This document shows, piece by piece, positions 26,301 through 41,530 of a stretch of DNA of 64,000 nt. The notes under the pieces were generated by a model that ran no database searches, was not told the origin of the DNA, and saw only the letters and a list, made by a program, of their open reading frames with translations. The stretch covers positions 7,149,704-7,213,703 of the forward strand of contig OX442429.1 in assembly GCA_949361645.1 (NCBI GenBank), in the 5' to 3' direction. The position numbers were made by a program, and so were the translations under genes. Numbering within the stretch: position 1 is the stretch's first letter; each line of letters opens with the position of its first letter. This DNA comes from Spongilla lacustris (taxonomy: Eukaryota > Porifera > Demospongiae > Spongillida > Spongillidae).

Positions 26301-26876
26301 TGACCAAATAATCTTTGCTTTTTGTACAACTTAGAACATCGCTGAGATACCTGATGACCTCAAGGGACTTTACAAAACTGTGTGGGAGGTGTCACAGAAG
26401 ACCCTTATCAACATGGCCGCTGATCGAGGCGCCTTCATAGACCAGAGTCAGTCATTCAATGTCCATATTGCAGAACCTAACTTTGGAAAGCTGACAAGTA
26501 TGCACTTTTATGCTTGGAAGAAGGTACGTTATGTAAACTTATGGAACAGGGCCAAGTAGAAGAGTGGGGCTGATGGGTAGTGGTAGAGGGAGGGGAGATG
26601 GCCTACAGGCATTAAATCTACATCCATGTTAGATTTAATCCCTACATTCTCCATCTACAGGGGTTGAAGACAGGGATGTACTACCTCCGCTCAAGGCCAG
26701 CAGCCAACGCCATTCAGTTCACAGTGGACCAGAGGGTGGTGATCGAAGCCAAGAAGAAGCAGGGCGGGCCAGCACCTGCAACTGACGACGCAGAGAAAGG
26801 CAACAAGGACAAAGACTACAGCGACATGGCCTGCTCCCTGCAGAACAGGGAGGGATGCATCTCCTGCAGTGCCTGA
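20392..26876 (+). CDS. RRM1: Ribonucleoside-diphosphate reductase large subunit (class I, R1)
   Basis: The catalytic subunit of class Ia ribonucleotide reductase makes deoxynucleotides for DNA replication with its radical-bearing partner RRM2, which is not in this window. Twenty-one exons: 20392-20410, 20466-20554, 20612-20789, 20881-20981, 21038-21097, 21595-21634, 21711-21787, 21843-21965, 22218-22322, 22538-22621, 22683-22775, 22988-23136, 23400-23601, 23660-23752, 23853-23909, 24055-24276, 24426-24502, 25069-25204, 26105-26200, 26335-26523 and 26661-26876, giving 801 residues (human 792). The first exon encodes MQVVKR, split within the next Asp codon. The N-terminal ATP-cone ([12 protein letters not shown]), active-site Cys in [17 protein letters not shown], Cys in AVCNLAS, radical-relay TGMYY and the C-terminal CISC shuttle cysteines are all present. 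AATAAA at 27065 fits its 3' end. Several introns are filled by minisatellites. Confidence 0.97.
21112..21255 (+). repeat. 23-base G-rich minisatellite in RRM1 intron 5, about 6 copies
   Basis: The unit is GGGGCTGGGGGTGTAGCCAT plus GTA. It starts about 15 bases after the donor at 21097. Confidence 0.9.
22303..22450 (+). repeat. Exon-end plus donor repeat in RRM1 intron 9 (39-base unit, 4 copies)
   Basis: The first copy is the last 18 coding bases of exon 9 (GGTAGCTATATTGCTGGG, Gly-Ser-Tyr-Ile-Ala-Gly) followed by the donor GTGAGTGG. Three further copies of this exon-donor junction lie in the intron, separated by GGGTCCCATGACAGG-like spacers. Confidence 0.92.
22815..22987 (+). repeat. Irregular pyrimidine-rich repeat before RRM1 exon 12
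   Basis: Variants of CACCTCTCCACCTCATCCTT extend to the acceptor at 22987. Confidence 0.75.
23150..23392 (+). repeat. 29-base pyrimidine-rich minisatellite in RRM1 intron 12, about 8 copies
   Basis: The unit is CCTCCCCCTCCCTGCACCC plus TTGCATCC. It fills the intron and ends a few bases before the acceptor at 23399. Confidence 0.9.
24510..24925 (+). repeat. 18-base polypyrimidine minisatellite in RRM1 intron 17, about 22 copies
   Basis: The unit is CTCCCCTCTCTTTCCCCT, nearly pure C/T on the coding strand, with single-base variants and one shortened unit. Confidence 0.92.
25325..25460 (+). repeat. 18-base G-rich minisatellite in RRM1 intron 18, about 7 copies
   Basis: The unit is GGGCAGAGTGTGGGGATG. 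It lies 120 bases past the donor in a 900-base intron. The rest of the intron (25460-26104) shows no feature. Confidence 0.88.
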
Positions 26877-27064
26877 GGACCCCACCCCCCCACCCAACAT
26901 AATACTCTTTTTGGACATTAAAAATTGCATACAAAGCAGACCCCACTTCATGACTGGTGTACATGTAGCATGCATATCTCATTGTGCAAGGTGTGTATGC
27001 GATCAAAGCTGTATTTACGTAAGCAGTCCTATTATTTGCATCAAAAAACTTTACCACTGGCAAC

Positions 27065-27070
27065 AATAAA
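27065..27070 (+). promoter_or_regulatory. Polyadenylation signal of RRM1
   Basis: AATAAA lies 189 bases after the RRM1 stop. A second AATAAA at 27128-27133 is a possible alternative, 16 bases from the stop of the convergent TMEM144 gene. Confidence 0.6.
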
Positions 27071-27148
27071 ATAGGTACAATATACATTTGCATATGTACT
27101 AATTAATCATGTTATGTAGTTTTAAAAAATAAAATCCCAGGGCTTAGG

Positions 27149-30352
<3,204 letters not shown>

Positions 30353-30835
30353 ATTAGTTGGGCAAGGACAGGCGTGTGTTTATAGTTTTTTTAATTTTAA
30401 ATTTTACCTTGCGGCCGCGGGTATAAATTTTAATTGGAAACAGTCCTTAATTGCATTGAGTGGGACTTAGGTTATTAGGTTTCATTATACAAGTAGTCTA
30501 CATTGTAATAAAAATTATATATGCATCTATTTGCTAGACGTAATTCTATCCAAACATTGTCTAGATGTCAGTTAAAAGTGCTTCTATCACACGAAGAGAC
30601 ATCTCTGCTGTATTTGCACTAGAGGCCCCACAGACATCTCAAATGGACAGCACGAGGTTTTAGATTAATCCAATACACGTTAAGCTCCACTCATTTATTC
30701 ACCAGGCTGTACGTAAGTTGTAGAGTACCTAGGAATCTCTTAGAATATCAGAAAACAACTTTGAAAACTTGATATTTTCCCAATTTGTTATAAAAACCAT
30801 GAACACACACACACATGGGTATACACACAAGGTGT
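30353..30835. other. Spacer between the tandem TMEM144 genes
   Basis: The spacer is 483 bases. It must hold the promoter of copy A and the 3' end of copy B. No open frame, repeat or clear motif was found, apart from a short CACACA run at 30806-30812. Confidence 0.6.
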
Positions 30836-33800
30836 TCAGCACTTGAAGGCACATTTAGACACTCCACTCATAGCCAGACCACCAACAGAAACCAAGAATG
30901 CACAGAAATACAGACCAATGTTTAGTTTCCCCTGAAATTTAAAATAGAAGGTAAGCGTAGAAAGTGGGGAGAGGTAGAGATGGAGGAGAGGGAGGTGTGG
31001 AGGTGGAAGGTGTGAAGGTGTCGAGGAGGGAGGTGTAGAGGTGGAGGGTGTGAAGAAGAGGGAGGTGTGGAGGTGGAGGGTGTGAAGAAGAGGGAGGTGT
31101 GGAGGTGGAGGGTGTGAAGAAGAGGGAGGTGTGAAGGTGGAGAGGAGGGAGGTGTGGAAGTGTTGAGGTGGAGAGGAGGGAGGTGTAGAGGTGGAGGGTG
31201 TGAAGGGAAGGAAGCAGAACAACTGAGGGTAGGGGAGGAGTGGAGTGGGACAGGCAGGGCACTGACATAAGTGAGAGGGAGGGTGGAGGGAAAGAGGGAG
31301 GGTGGAGGGCACAGGGATGGGAGCAGAGGGAGGGGTCAGGCAATAAAGTGTGTGGGTGTGGGTGGGGGGACAGTCACCTTGATCTCCCTGAACACCAGGA
31401 TACCCCAGGCAGAGCTCACAAAGCCTGGACCCTGTGTTAACAACAAACAAGGAATGTTGTGCACTTATTAGAAATAGCGCACTCACAGCGCTACATAGTG
31501 GCACGCTCACTCCAAGTGAGAGGTGTTGGTTAGCAATGAAAAATCCAGCTGTGATGAAAGAAGGAAAAAAAGAAAAGAAAAAAAAAGATTAAATACCAAG
31601 TGATATCATGTGATCACTGTATGACTGTCACATGACTCTCACTCATTGCAATGCCCCACATGATGCCTGACAAGAGGCCAGGCAGGATGACTTTGGGGTA
31701 GACCTTTGGTTTGTTCTGCTGGAAGGCAGAGTAGCCAATGAACCACAGTGTGCTGACCAGTAAGATGCCTGTGTAATGTCCAAAAAGGTAGTCCAGGTCT
31801 GGGGGCGGGGGGGGGGGAGGGAGGNNNNNNNNNNNNNNNNNNNNNNNNNNNNNNNNNNNNNNNNNNNNNNNNNNNNNNNNNNNNNNNNNNNNNNNNNNNN
31901 NNNNNNNNNNNNNNNNNNNNNNNNNNNNNNNNNNNNNNNNNNNNNNNNNNNNNNNNNNNNNNNNNNNNNNNNNNNNNNNNNNNNNNNNNNNNNNNNNNNN
32001 NNNNNNNNNNNNNNNNNNNNNNNNGCCGTCACTGTTGTTGATAGGGAGGTGAGGTATAGGGGGAGGTATAGGGGGAGGTATAGGGGGAGGTATAGGGGAG
32101 GTATAGGGGGAGGTATAGGAAAGGTATAGGGGAGGTATAGGGGGAGGTATAGGGGGAGGTATAGGGGAGGGGAGGTATAGGGGAGGTATAGGGGTGTAGG
32201 GAGGTATAGGGGAGGGGAGGTATAGGAGAGGTACATGTATAGGGGGAGGTGAGGTATAGAGGCAGACCTTCTGGCTCACAGAACGCTCTTGGACACAGTT
32301 CCCCCTCAGACCCGACGTTGGCTCCACTATGCCAGCTGCTGTCTTTCCTTCGGTCTTCACAAAGGCCAATATGACAGTGCTGTTAAAGACAAAGCCTCAC
32401 ATCACTATAACACATAGGAACGGAGACAAACAATAAATATTTGTCGCTGCAGAATGTGCCTGTTGTTGCCATATGCACACAATAAGGTTAAAAAGATGAT
32501 ACAACCAAGAGGAGGTGTGTAACTGTATCTGACTAAGGGAGCCATGGTCTAATATGTGTAGCTATGCACTATACAGAATAGGACCTGGGTGGTGAAGCAC
32601 AATTGCTGTGACACCATTTGTGGGGGTCATATGATCCACAATTTTCAAATACATGCATACATGAAATGGCATCAGTGGCATACCCCCCAGCATGCCAGTC
32701 AATTTGTTTTCATCAGGTCTGCTACACCTGCTAGTCAATCAAAACTGACAGAGAACCATGTCTGTGCTGTGCTTTAAATAGAATGTCAAAAAACCTAGTT
32801 GAATAATGATACATGTTCTGACAGGAAAAGCTTTTGCACATATTATGTGGACATAGGAAGGCTGTGGGGTGTGTGTAGTGGCTGTGGGGTGTGTGTAGGA
32901 AGGCTGTGGTGTGTGTGTGTGTGTGTGGGGAGGCTGGGGAGGCTGTGGACAGTGTGGTGCAGCATGGAGGCGTGGTTAAGAGGTGCAGCACTTGATGTGG
33001 TATAGTCAGATGGGTGTGGTCATAGAGACACGTGATCAAGTATTAATCAATTAGGTGTACATATGTAGGTATGACATGTGGCCAAGAGGTGTGGTCAAGA
33101 GGTATGACATGTGGCCAAGAGGTGTGGCAACAGGGGTTACCCCTATGGGTGAGCATCCCAACAAAAGATAAAAGCCCTTACCCACTTTGACATACATGTA
33201 AGCTAAACAAAAACAAATCACCATCGTCACCTTGCAATCACAAGCACTATCCCACCATAGTTCAGCCCAGGACACTTGATCTGGTCATCCTGCTTCAGTA
33301 TGAACCTTATGTACCGCCAATTGAGATGGGAGGAGCAAGTGAGGGTGGGCGTGGCACACCACACCACATGACACAGCATGTGGGAGGAGCCTAGCTCACA
33401 TTGCGGTGATCCAACCCCCAAGGAGGTTGGTGGCCCCCCACACGGTCAGCCCCATGGTCAGTCCGATCATCTTGATGATAGACACCGTTAGGATGTTGCC
33501 TTTGACGAGAGAGGCGTGGCCATGTGAGTTGCAGGTGATGTGGTCGAGTACCTTAGCTTACCAGTGGTCCATAAGAGGCCCCCTCCCAGCAAGGAAGGTA
33601 GGAACATTGGCGGCTGGTACCTTACCATGTTCACCACTACACCAACCAGCCATATCCCTATGCACAGCACCCACTGGAAGAAAAACCCTGCAGCAGGTAG
33701 GTAGGATAGGAGACAATGAGAGTGTGTAAAAATGGAGGGAACATCTCATAGGAGGAGGGTGAGGAGGAGAGAAATGGTGAAAGGAGTGGAGAGTAAATGT

Positions 33801-34367
33801 GTGGGGGGAGGGGGTAAAAGGAGAGTGGGAGAGGAGGGAGAGGGAGGGAAGAGAGGGGAGTGAGGGAAGGGAGAGGGAGGGAAGAGAGGGGAGTGAGGGA
33901 AGGGAGAGGGAGAAAAAAGGAGTGAAAGGCAAGTGAGAGGGAAGGGGAGGAGAGTGAAAGGAGCGAGAGAAATAAAACAAGGAGAAAAGAAACGAAAAGA
34001 AAGTTCCAGTTGGACCCACGCCTACCATCTCCTGTGTCGAACTTCTTTACAGGGATGAAGTTGCTTCCAAAGAATACGATAGCGAGGGCTGCCCCAAGGT
34101 AACCTTTCCACTGGTCGTTCTCCGAATCGCAAAGATTTCCGCAATGAAAATCACTACGCGATCCACCTGTCGTTTGGACGCCTTATAAATATGATTCATA
34201 TAAATTTTCGATCATTTTCAAATAAGCGTTTTTTAAGGGTCACCTTCGGAGGTTGTATAACATATCCCGTCCTGTGGGGTACTCGGAGGAAATAGCGCGG
34301 CAGCATTGGTCAAGCACAGGATAAGTAGAAGCGCGCGGCCAGTCGAGTCGAGCCTCCGAAAGACCAT
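30836..34367 (-). CDS. TMEM144: TMEM144 family membrane protein, copy B (interrupted by assembly gap)
   Basis: This is the second TMEM144 paralogue, with the same exon order as copy A. It has a signal-like start at 34367 (MVFRRL then LLLILCLTNAAA). Next come GYLGAALAIVFFGSNFIPVKKFDTGDG at about 34187-34026, FFFQWVLCIG...GGGLLWTTG at 33688-33562, IIKMIGLTMGLTVWGATNLL at 33500-33405, and ILKQDDQIKCPGLNYGG at 33306-33230. Further exons are VILAFVKTEGKT at 32390-32265, an exon starting INNSDG cut by the gap at 32033, FGHYTGILLVSTLW at 31800-31645, FFIANQHLSLGV at 31552-31485, GPGFVSSAWGILVFREIK at 31431-31376 and the last exon at 30929-30836. The exons matching copy A SWVDKL and GVLYG lie in the 200-N gap and cannot be judged. 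The start codon is 186 bases from the divergent ARHGEF17. Confidence 0.9.
30960..31330 (-). repeat. Pyrimidine-rich (coding strand) repeat in TMEM144 copy B last intron
   Basis: On the plus strand, GAGGGAGGTGTGGAGGTGGA-like words recur with GGTGTGAAGAA. The array ends near the last acceptor. Confidence 0.85.
31825..32024. other. Assembly gap of exactly 200 N
   Basis: Exactly 200 N is a placeholder length, so the true size is unknown. It is flanked by a long G run on the left and by the GGTATAGGGGGA array on the right, both likely causes of assembly failure. It removes at least two exons of TMEM144 copy B. Confidence 0.97.
32045..32250 (-). repeat. GGTATAGGGGGA-type minisatellite in TMEM144 copy B
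   Basis: There are about fifteen copies of an 11-13 base unit on the plus strand. It fills the intron between the exon ending near 32260 and the acceptor near 32035. Confidence 0.88.
33740..33960 (-). repeat. GA-rich repeat in TMEM144 copy B intron 2
   Basis: GAGGGAGAGGGAGGGAAGAG-like units on the plus strand become polypyrimidine on the coding strand, 50 bases from the exon 3 acceptor. Confidence 0.8.
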
Positions 34368-34553
34368 CTAGATCTACTGTGTTGAAAGACGGTTATATAA
34401 CAAACGAATCGTTGGCACTAATTAACTTAATTTAAAACTAATTCATTCAACGTGGGCAGTGACTCGTACATAAACGCTCCCAATTAACCAGGTCATGTCG
34501 CTTTGCCCGAAAACGACTGCGTTTTGTATTGTGTGCATCGAGTACCAGACGAA
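34368..34553. promoter_or_regulatory. Bidirectional promoter between TMEM144 copy B and ARHGEF17
   Basis: Divergent start codons are 186 bases apart. Shared promoter function is inferred from spacing; no known element is convincing. Confidence 0.5.
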
Positions 34554-37500
34554 ATGAGCGCACAGTTGATCGGAGAACGACACGAGCGGGGCTCTCCGTT
34601 CAGTGCCTTGGATGAGTATTCGGACTGCGAGTCTCGCAACGGTCTCCGCCCTCGTGTGATAGTGTCTCCCACAAAGACCGTAGCTTTATCGAAGGCCGGC
34701 ATGGAAGCGCATTCGCTGTGGAACACAAACAATTGTGTTGAAAGTGAAAATGTCGATCAGCTTGTCAGGCGAAAAGGTGCAAATGGATTAGTCGGTAATC
34801 ACGTTGTCGTCGCTAAAAGAAACTCCAAGGCAACAGTTTGCATCCTGCCGGAAGAGAAACCCCTGCATGTTGGCGAGCCCCTCTTTCCCAACACAACTGC
34901 ATCACCCAAGCGTTCCCTGGTATCCGGAAAGTTGCTCAGTAAAACACTGCCGGAGAGAACCATGTCGTGCGTCTTCGATGCCCCTACTTCAAAGAAAAAG
35001 CATGCCCTGAGCATTTTTGGAGCGTTTCGCCGAGGTTCTTTGGAGTCTGCTGCGCGTCCACCGCCCCCCATCACCCCGCTCGGCGTCATTGGTACGCCGG
35101 CTAGCCCATTCTGGTAGGACGCTCTCGCAGCGCGACGCTCCCACCCAAGCAACCAGCTCCTACCGAAAACCGCGGCACCCCCCAGGTGCCAACCAAAGGC
35201 GAGTCGCGTAATGCGCCGTGCGAGAACGGTCCTTCCCCCTCGGAATCCCGCTCTCGAAAGGTCGACGCCAGGCTGCCGCAACGGTCCACGAGACTCACCA
35301 AGCTGGAAACCGTACCGGGAAGTCCCGCGCCCCACACCCACATCGCCTCCAGCACGATGCCCAATCCTCAGAGGAACACGGAGGAGGATGCGGATGACGA
35401 CAGAGCGTTGCCCCCTTTCCCCGTTTTCGACGACGTTGTTCCCGCCACGCAGTCCAACTTGCGCGCGCGTCGCCTTCGCAACAGCAGCAGCGCCGGACCC
35501 CATCCGACAGAGATGACCCTGGCGTTGGATCCGGAGTGCGCCGACTTGCCTCCCATCCCGGCACACGTGCCCCCGGGGTGGACGGAGGAGCCCGCGAAGG
35601 CCAAGCCTCGACACTTGGTGAGGAAAGGCCACACCTTCACTGAGGGGGAGCTCCGAGCGCCCCAGGCAGCTGATTGGGTAAGTAAAATGTTTATATGGCC
35701 TCCACCAAGCTAGCTGCATGGATTTAAACATCTTGATAGAAACCAATATGTCTCTCACACAAGGATGTTTTTTTTTTTTTGTGTGTGTTGAATAAGATTT
35801 TCAGATTGCCTTCCCTTCCCCTTCCTTTGCACATCATACTTACATCTACATACATCTACATGACATGTCTGCATGTACACACGTACATACATGCTCCCCC
35901 CCGCCCACACACGTACATACATGCCCCTCCCCCCCCCCACACACACACGCCCCACACACACACACACACAGCGCGAGATGAGGCAACACGTGGTACGATT
36001 TCTTCTGGAAACAGAGCAGTCCTATGTGCAGTCACTGAAAACAATTGTCAAGGTCTGTCTGTAGACAAGAGTTCCTATTAATTAGGACCTGTGTAATAAA
36101 ACGTTAAATGTTACAGGTCTACTTTGAGCCTTTGAAGAGCTCATCCTTGATAGAGGGAGCTTTGCTGAATGAGATATTCTCCCATATCCCTGAAATATGC
36201 ACTCTACACGAGAAGTTTCTCCAGGAGGTACTGGAACGCGTGGAGAGGTGGCATCACATGCAGAAGATTGGGGACATCCTCGTAAATACTGTAAGTGGGG
36301 TCCCCAGTCCACCTTACGCCAGCTGCTTGTTATATCCAGGGGGTGTGTGTCTTTTCAATTACAGTTCTCCAGGTGTCAGCTAATGGAGTTGTACAGTGCT
36401 TTCATACAGAACTTCATGCGAGCCAAAGCAGCTGTAGAGGTAGCCAAGCATTCACGCCCTGACTTTGCGAAATTGCTAGAGGTTAGTGGACATGGGTAAC
36501 TCCTCTCCCTCCTCCCCCTCCTCTCCCTCCTCCCCCTCCTCTCCCTCCTCCCCCTCCTCTCCCTCCTCCCCCTCCTCTCCCTCCTCCCCCTCCTCTCCCT
36601 CCTCTCCTCCTCCTCCTCTCCTCCTCTCCTCCTCACACTCCTCTCCCCTTCACACTCCTCACCCTCTCATTCTCTCCATGCCCTTCCCCACCATTTATCC
36701 CCTTTGCCCTCATTTCATTTCTCATCCTAATCCTCACACCTCATCCATACCTCTTCCCCTGATTCTATGCCTCTTCCCCTGACCTATGCCTCTTCCCCTG
36801 ACCCCTATGCCTCTTCCCCTGACCCCTATGTCTCTTCTCCTGACCTCTATGCCTCTTCCCCTGACCTATGCCTCTTCCCCTGACCTATGCCTCTTCCCCT
36901 GATCCCTATGCCTCTTCCCCTGACCTATGCCTCTTCCCCTGACCCCTATGCCTATTAATCTCTTCTTTTTTTTTTCCCAGCAACTTTCTCGGGACAGTGA
37001 AGGGAAGCTTAGTCTCAACGACCTTCTCATCAAGCCAGTCCAACGCATCCCTCGATATGTCCTCTTCATCAAGGACCTCCTCAAGTACACAGCCCCAAGC
37101 CACCCTGACCACGCCCACCTGCAGCGAGCCCTGGAGGCCCTCACAACGCTGGCTGAGAGGGTGAACGAGAGGGAGAGGGAGGCCAGCCGCATTGAGAGAC
37201 AGAAGGAGCTGTTGGCTGCTGTCGACGGACTGGCAATGGTAAGCTGAGATGGTGGGAGTCTCCTCAGTCCCCTCCCTCCAATAGCTGTTTGGGGCATTAT
37301 TTGGTACCTTAGGGCTCATGGTACCTTGTAATCATTTGCATTCAAATGTATGGTTAATTAAATATTCATTGACTTATAACTAAATTTGATGGAAGGTGAA
37401 TACATAAGAACCATTTGTAGAAGTCATTGCACGCTCTTGGAAAATTGAAAGCTTTTGGGAAAAGAACACTATAGGATTGTGGGTCATTTTAACTGGGGTT

Positions 37501-38424
37501 TTTTTTTCTTCAATAGTTTTTGACAGCCCAAAGCTCCCTGATTCGCTACGATATGATCACCGAGATTGTAAGTCAATACTGCATGCTTACTTTGTGCATG
37601 TGAATGTGTGTGTTTTTGTGTGCATTATGCAACTGTTGTGTTGGCCTTGCAGAAAGGAAGTGTTCATAAGAGGGACCGCTTCCTCATCTTGTTCTCTGAT
37701 GTGATAATCTGTGCATCCACCAGACGTAAAAGTGCTAGCTTCAGAAGGAGTTCGCTCATGTAAGCATGTTGATGAACAGATGAACACACCGCCCTCCAAT
37801 TCTCCGTCTCCTTCTGAACTTACACAATATTCTTCATTTGTAGTAATCTTAATGCAATGCTTCCAGAGGCGATTAGATACAAGATTAAGTGGTTCTGCAA
37901 GTTGACAGACATCTCTCTTGCTCAGATACAAGGTGAGGGCCATACAAGTGGTGTCTGGGGCTTTACAGAGGTCTGTATTCTGTGCTATTACATCTTGTTC
38001 CCTCCCCTTTCCCTTTCTCCTCCCTCTTCCCTCCCTCCCTTCCCTCTCTTCCCACTCCCTCTGCTCACATGCCCCCTCCCCCTCTTTCCCCCTCCTCCTC
38101 CTCCCCACTTTCATTGTCTCGTTTCTGGCAGCGCCTTGCGCGGAGAAGAGAAAGCTTAACACTCTTGAGAAGATTGTTGAGAACCTGCGGAAGGATGAGG
38201 CCTGCCTGCAGCAAATGCTGGAGCAAGCCGGCGGACTTCACAGACCACATCAGGTTAGATGGCACCTTGTGGGGCGGGCGTGCGGTGTAACGGCAGGTGC
38301 GCTGCGTTTTGAGTGCGGTTAGTTAGAGCTGGGCCACAAATGGCATTCATAAGCTTACTTTACTGCCCGCAGTGTGTATATAAGAATATAGTCTGCACAC
38401 CATGCACTTTAATTGATATAATTG

Positions 38425-38503
<79 letters not shown>

Positions 38504-39296
38504 TGTGTCTTACATGTATCATGTTAGCAACAAGGAAAATCTATCTAGATTTAGTTCCTGAGAATGCTCAGTTGTACAACACCCTACACACCTAGGCTAC
38601 ACATTGTGCATACATGCCCTTTCTGAGAATTCTTCCTTTCAACTGTTGTGCTCACCTCTTCGCATCTCTCTCCCATTCATACTTCAACATACTCCCTCTC
38701 ACATCACACAATCTCTCACACCCTCCCCTCACACAATCTCTCTCACACCCTCCCCTCTCACACCCTCCCCTCCACACAACCATCCCCTCCACACAATCTC
38801 TCTCACACCCTCCCCTCCACACAATCTCTCGTTTTCCTTCTCTCTCTTTCACTCCTCTCTCTCACACACAGCCATTGGTTGGTATGCTGAAAGAGATGCT
38901 TACAGAGACAAGGACCGACATTGCACTGAAGAAAGCTGAGATAGAGAACCTGCCCCACGACTCACTTCGTGTGGACCTCATCTCCTACGCGAGGTACGCA
39001 GGTTTACAGCCAGCCATCTCTTGTTTTGATCAGACTTCCCTTGCTCTTCAATGCCCCACAGCAACCCACCCTTCCAGTACGCGGTTGTCTTTCCGCTGCA
39101 GAGGATCAAGGAGTCTTGGGAGAAGCAGTTCGCTGAAGTGAAGCTGATTGCCAACAAGAGTGCCCCGCCCACTCAGATTGTGTCCCCCATCACGTCCCCG
39201 CCCCCTCCCAAGGCCCCCACACTGGCAGGCATGTCCTTCCACCATCCCATCCTCCTGCAGTCCAACAGAGTGGACACACTGGTGAGGCTGAAAGGG

Positions 39297-39329
<33 letters not shown>

Positions 39330-40888
39330 TCCACACACACACATCCACACACACACACATATATACACACACGTGCAGAAATACACGCCACACATGGCAC
39401 ACATTCATGCATACACACCGAATGTGTGGATGTTCCCCTGCCCATCCTCCTCACTAATACTTCCCCTCATTCCCCCTCCCACCATCACACCCCCCCACAC
39501 ACACACACACACACACAGCTCACTTGCGCAGGTGTGGGTCTTCCTGTGGAAGCCCACTCCACCAGCTGCCTGTGGGTGTGCTGCAGCGATGGTCACACAG
39601 GTCAGGTCTGCCTACTGGACCTCCACACCTCCACCAAGCCACACCAGATAGTCAACATCACCATATGCGACTCCCCCATCCTCTGCATGGCCACCGTCAG
39701 CACAGACAGCAGAGGGGTTAATCACGGCAAGGTCCAGGCTGGGGCCCTGGACGAGGAGGATGAGGGGAGCGAGGCATCCTCCCTCTCCTCACAGTCCATC
39801 ACCGACCTCACCCTCACCAACGACCCAGCTCCTGTCTTCTCCAGCAACAGTTCAAGCACCTCCTCCCCCCAGCCCACCAGTGGTACCACCACCACCACCA
39901 CCAACATCACACACCAGGACAGCTTTCGTCGCGTCCGTTCCAACTCTGCCCCCCCAGATCCTGAGCGCCTATTGGACACTGCCAGTAATCCCCTCAGTAA
40001 TCCCCTCAGTAATCCCCTCTCCCATGTTGACGGTAGACATAACCCAAATGGCACCGCCCCCTTGGCTTCTGAGCCGGCCAAGCTATTCTCGCCCTTGACC
40101 CTCCTGTCGGCGAACAAATCATCGTCCTCGTGTGTCTGGATAGGCACCGAGAGCGGGTTGATCCATGTGTACCATGCAGGGTGTAACCTTAGGTCCCGCG
40201 TGGCCCGGCAGAGCAGGCAGCTGTCCTCCGCTGTGCGGTGTATCAGGTGAGCTAGGAAGGAGGGTCTGGGGAGGAGGGTATTATGGAGTGGTGGGAGGTG
40301 ACTTGTAAGGGTTAAGAGGGATTTATGGAGACATGAGTGCTTGTCAAGGCAGGAGTACTGATGTGAAGATAACAGAAAAACATTCAGACATGGGGAGGAG
40401 ATGTAGGAACTTTGTGGAGATCTACAGGTGTCTGTGGGTGGGGGGGTCTAGAGACCTATTGTGAGGGCCTAGTGGTATGTGGAGACTTATACCTAGGTGT
40501 ATAAATCTTCATTATAGCTCCTTCTCTGATACCTTCCCTGCTACCCTCCTCCCCCTTCCCTTATACCCTTCACTCCTCCAGGCATCACAAAAGCAGCGTG
40601 TACGCTGGTCTTGAGAATGGAACAGTAGCAATATTTGCTCAGGATGAAGGTATGTTCCCTGTTTGGTGTGGTTAGTGTTTGGTCCTGACATAGCTTCTTC
40701 TGCACATGTGTGCGCAGACATCTCCAGTGGTCCCAGGCACATACTGGCTGTGGGGCAAGATCCCATTGTGTCGTGTTTCTCTGTCCAGGACACACTGTGG
40801 GTAGCTGGGGGCTCCAGTCTGTACACAGTGGACACCACCAGCCACACTGCAAGGGTAGGTGTATGTGTGGGTGTGTGTGTGGGTATGG

Positions 40889-40941
<53 letters not shown>

Positions 40942-41445
40942 GGTGTGTGTGTGTACAGTCTACCCTCGATAGTGTCCACTTTGCTACAGTCCTTCCGTGA
41001 TAATGTCTGCTATTTTCGCTTAACCAACTAACCCTTCCTAAGCTAAACGTCGCATCGCTACCGTCCATTTCACTACAGTTCGCCATTTTGGGGGTTCCTG
41101 TAGACTGGGCTATATTGAGGGTAGACTGTATGTATGTGCATATACATACCATATGCATACCATATACATACCATATGGTTGTTTACATCTAGGGAGTTAC
41201 TTGGGCGTGTGTGTTACTTAGGCGTGTGTGTTGTTGTTGAGGTATTCTAGGGAATATGGGGCCTTGCCGAGTTTTAAGTATCTTGTCTGGGGTAGATGCC
41301 AGAGGTATAAGATGCCAGAGGTATAAGATGCCAGAGGTATAAGATGCCAGAGGTATAAGATGCCAGAGGTATAAGATGCCAGTAGGATGGTTGCCAGGGT
41401 GTGCATGGCAACATGGAGGTGTGTATGGCAACAAGGAGGTGTGTA

Positions 41446-41530
<85 letters not shown>

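Noticed and set aside
34503..34553. ARHGEF17 start upstream of 34554
   Set aside because: The frame is open upstream but contains no ATG; the ATG at 34554 is the first.
39281..39521. Continuous ARHGEF17 exon through the Thr/His-rich segment
   Set aside because: The segment is a (CA)n run following a donor GTGAGG. Removing it joins conserved sequence, though the intron happens to stay in frame, so inclusion is not fully excluded.
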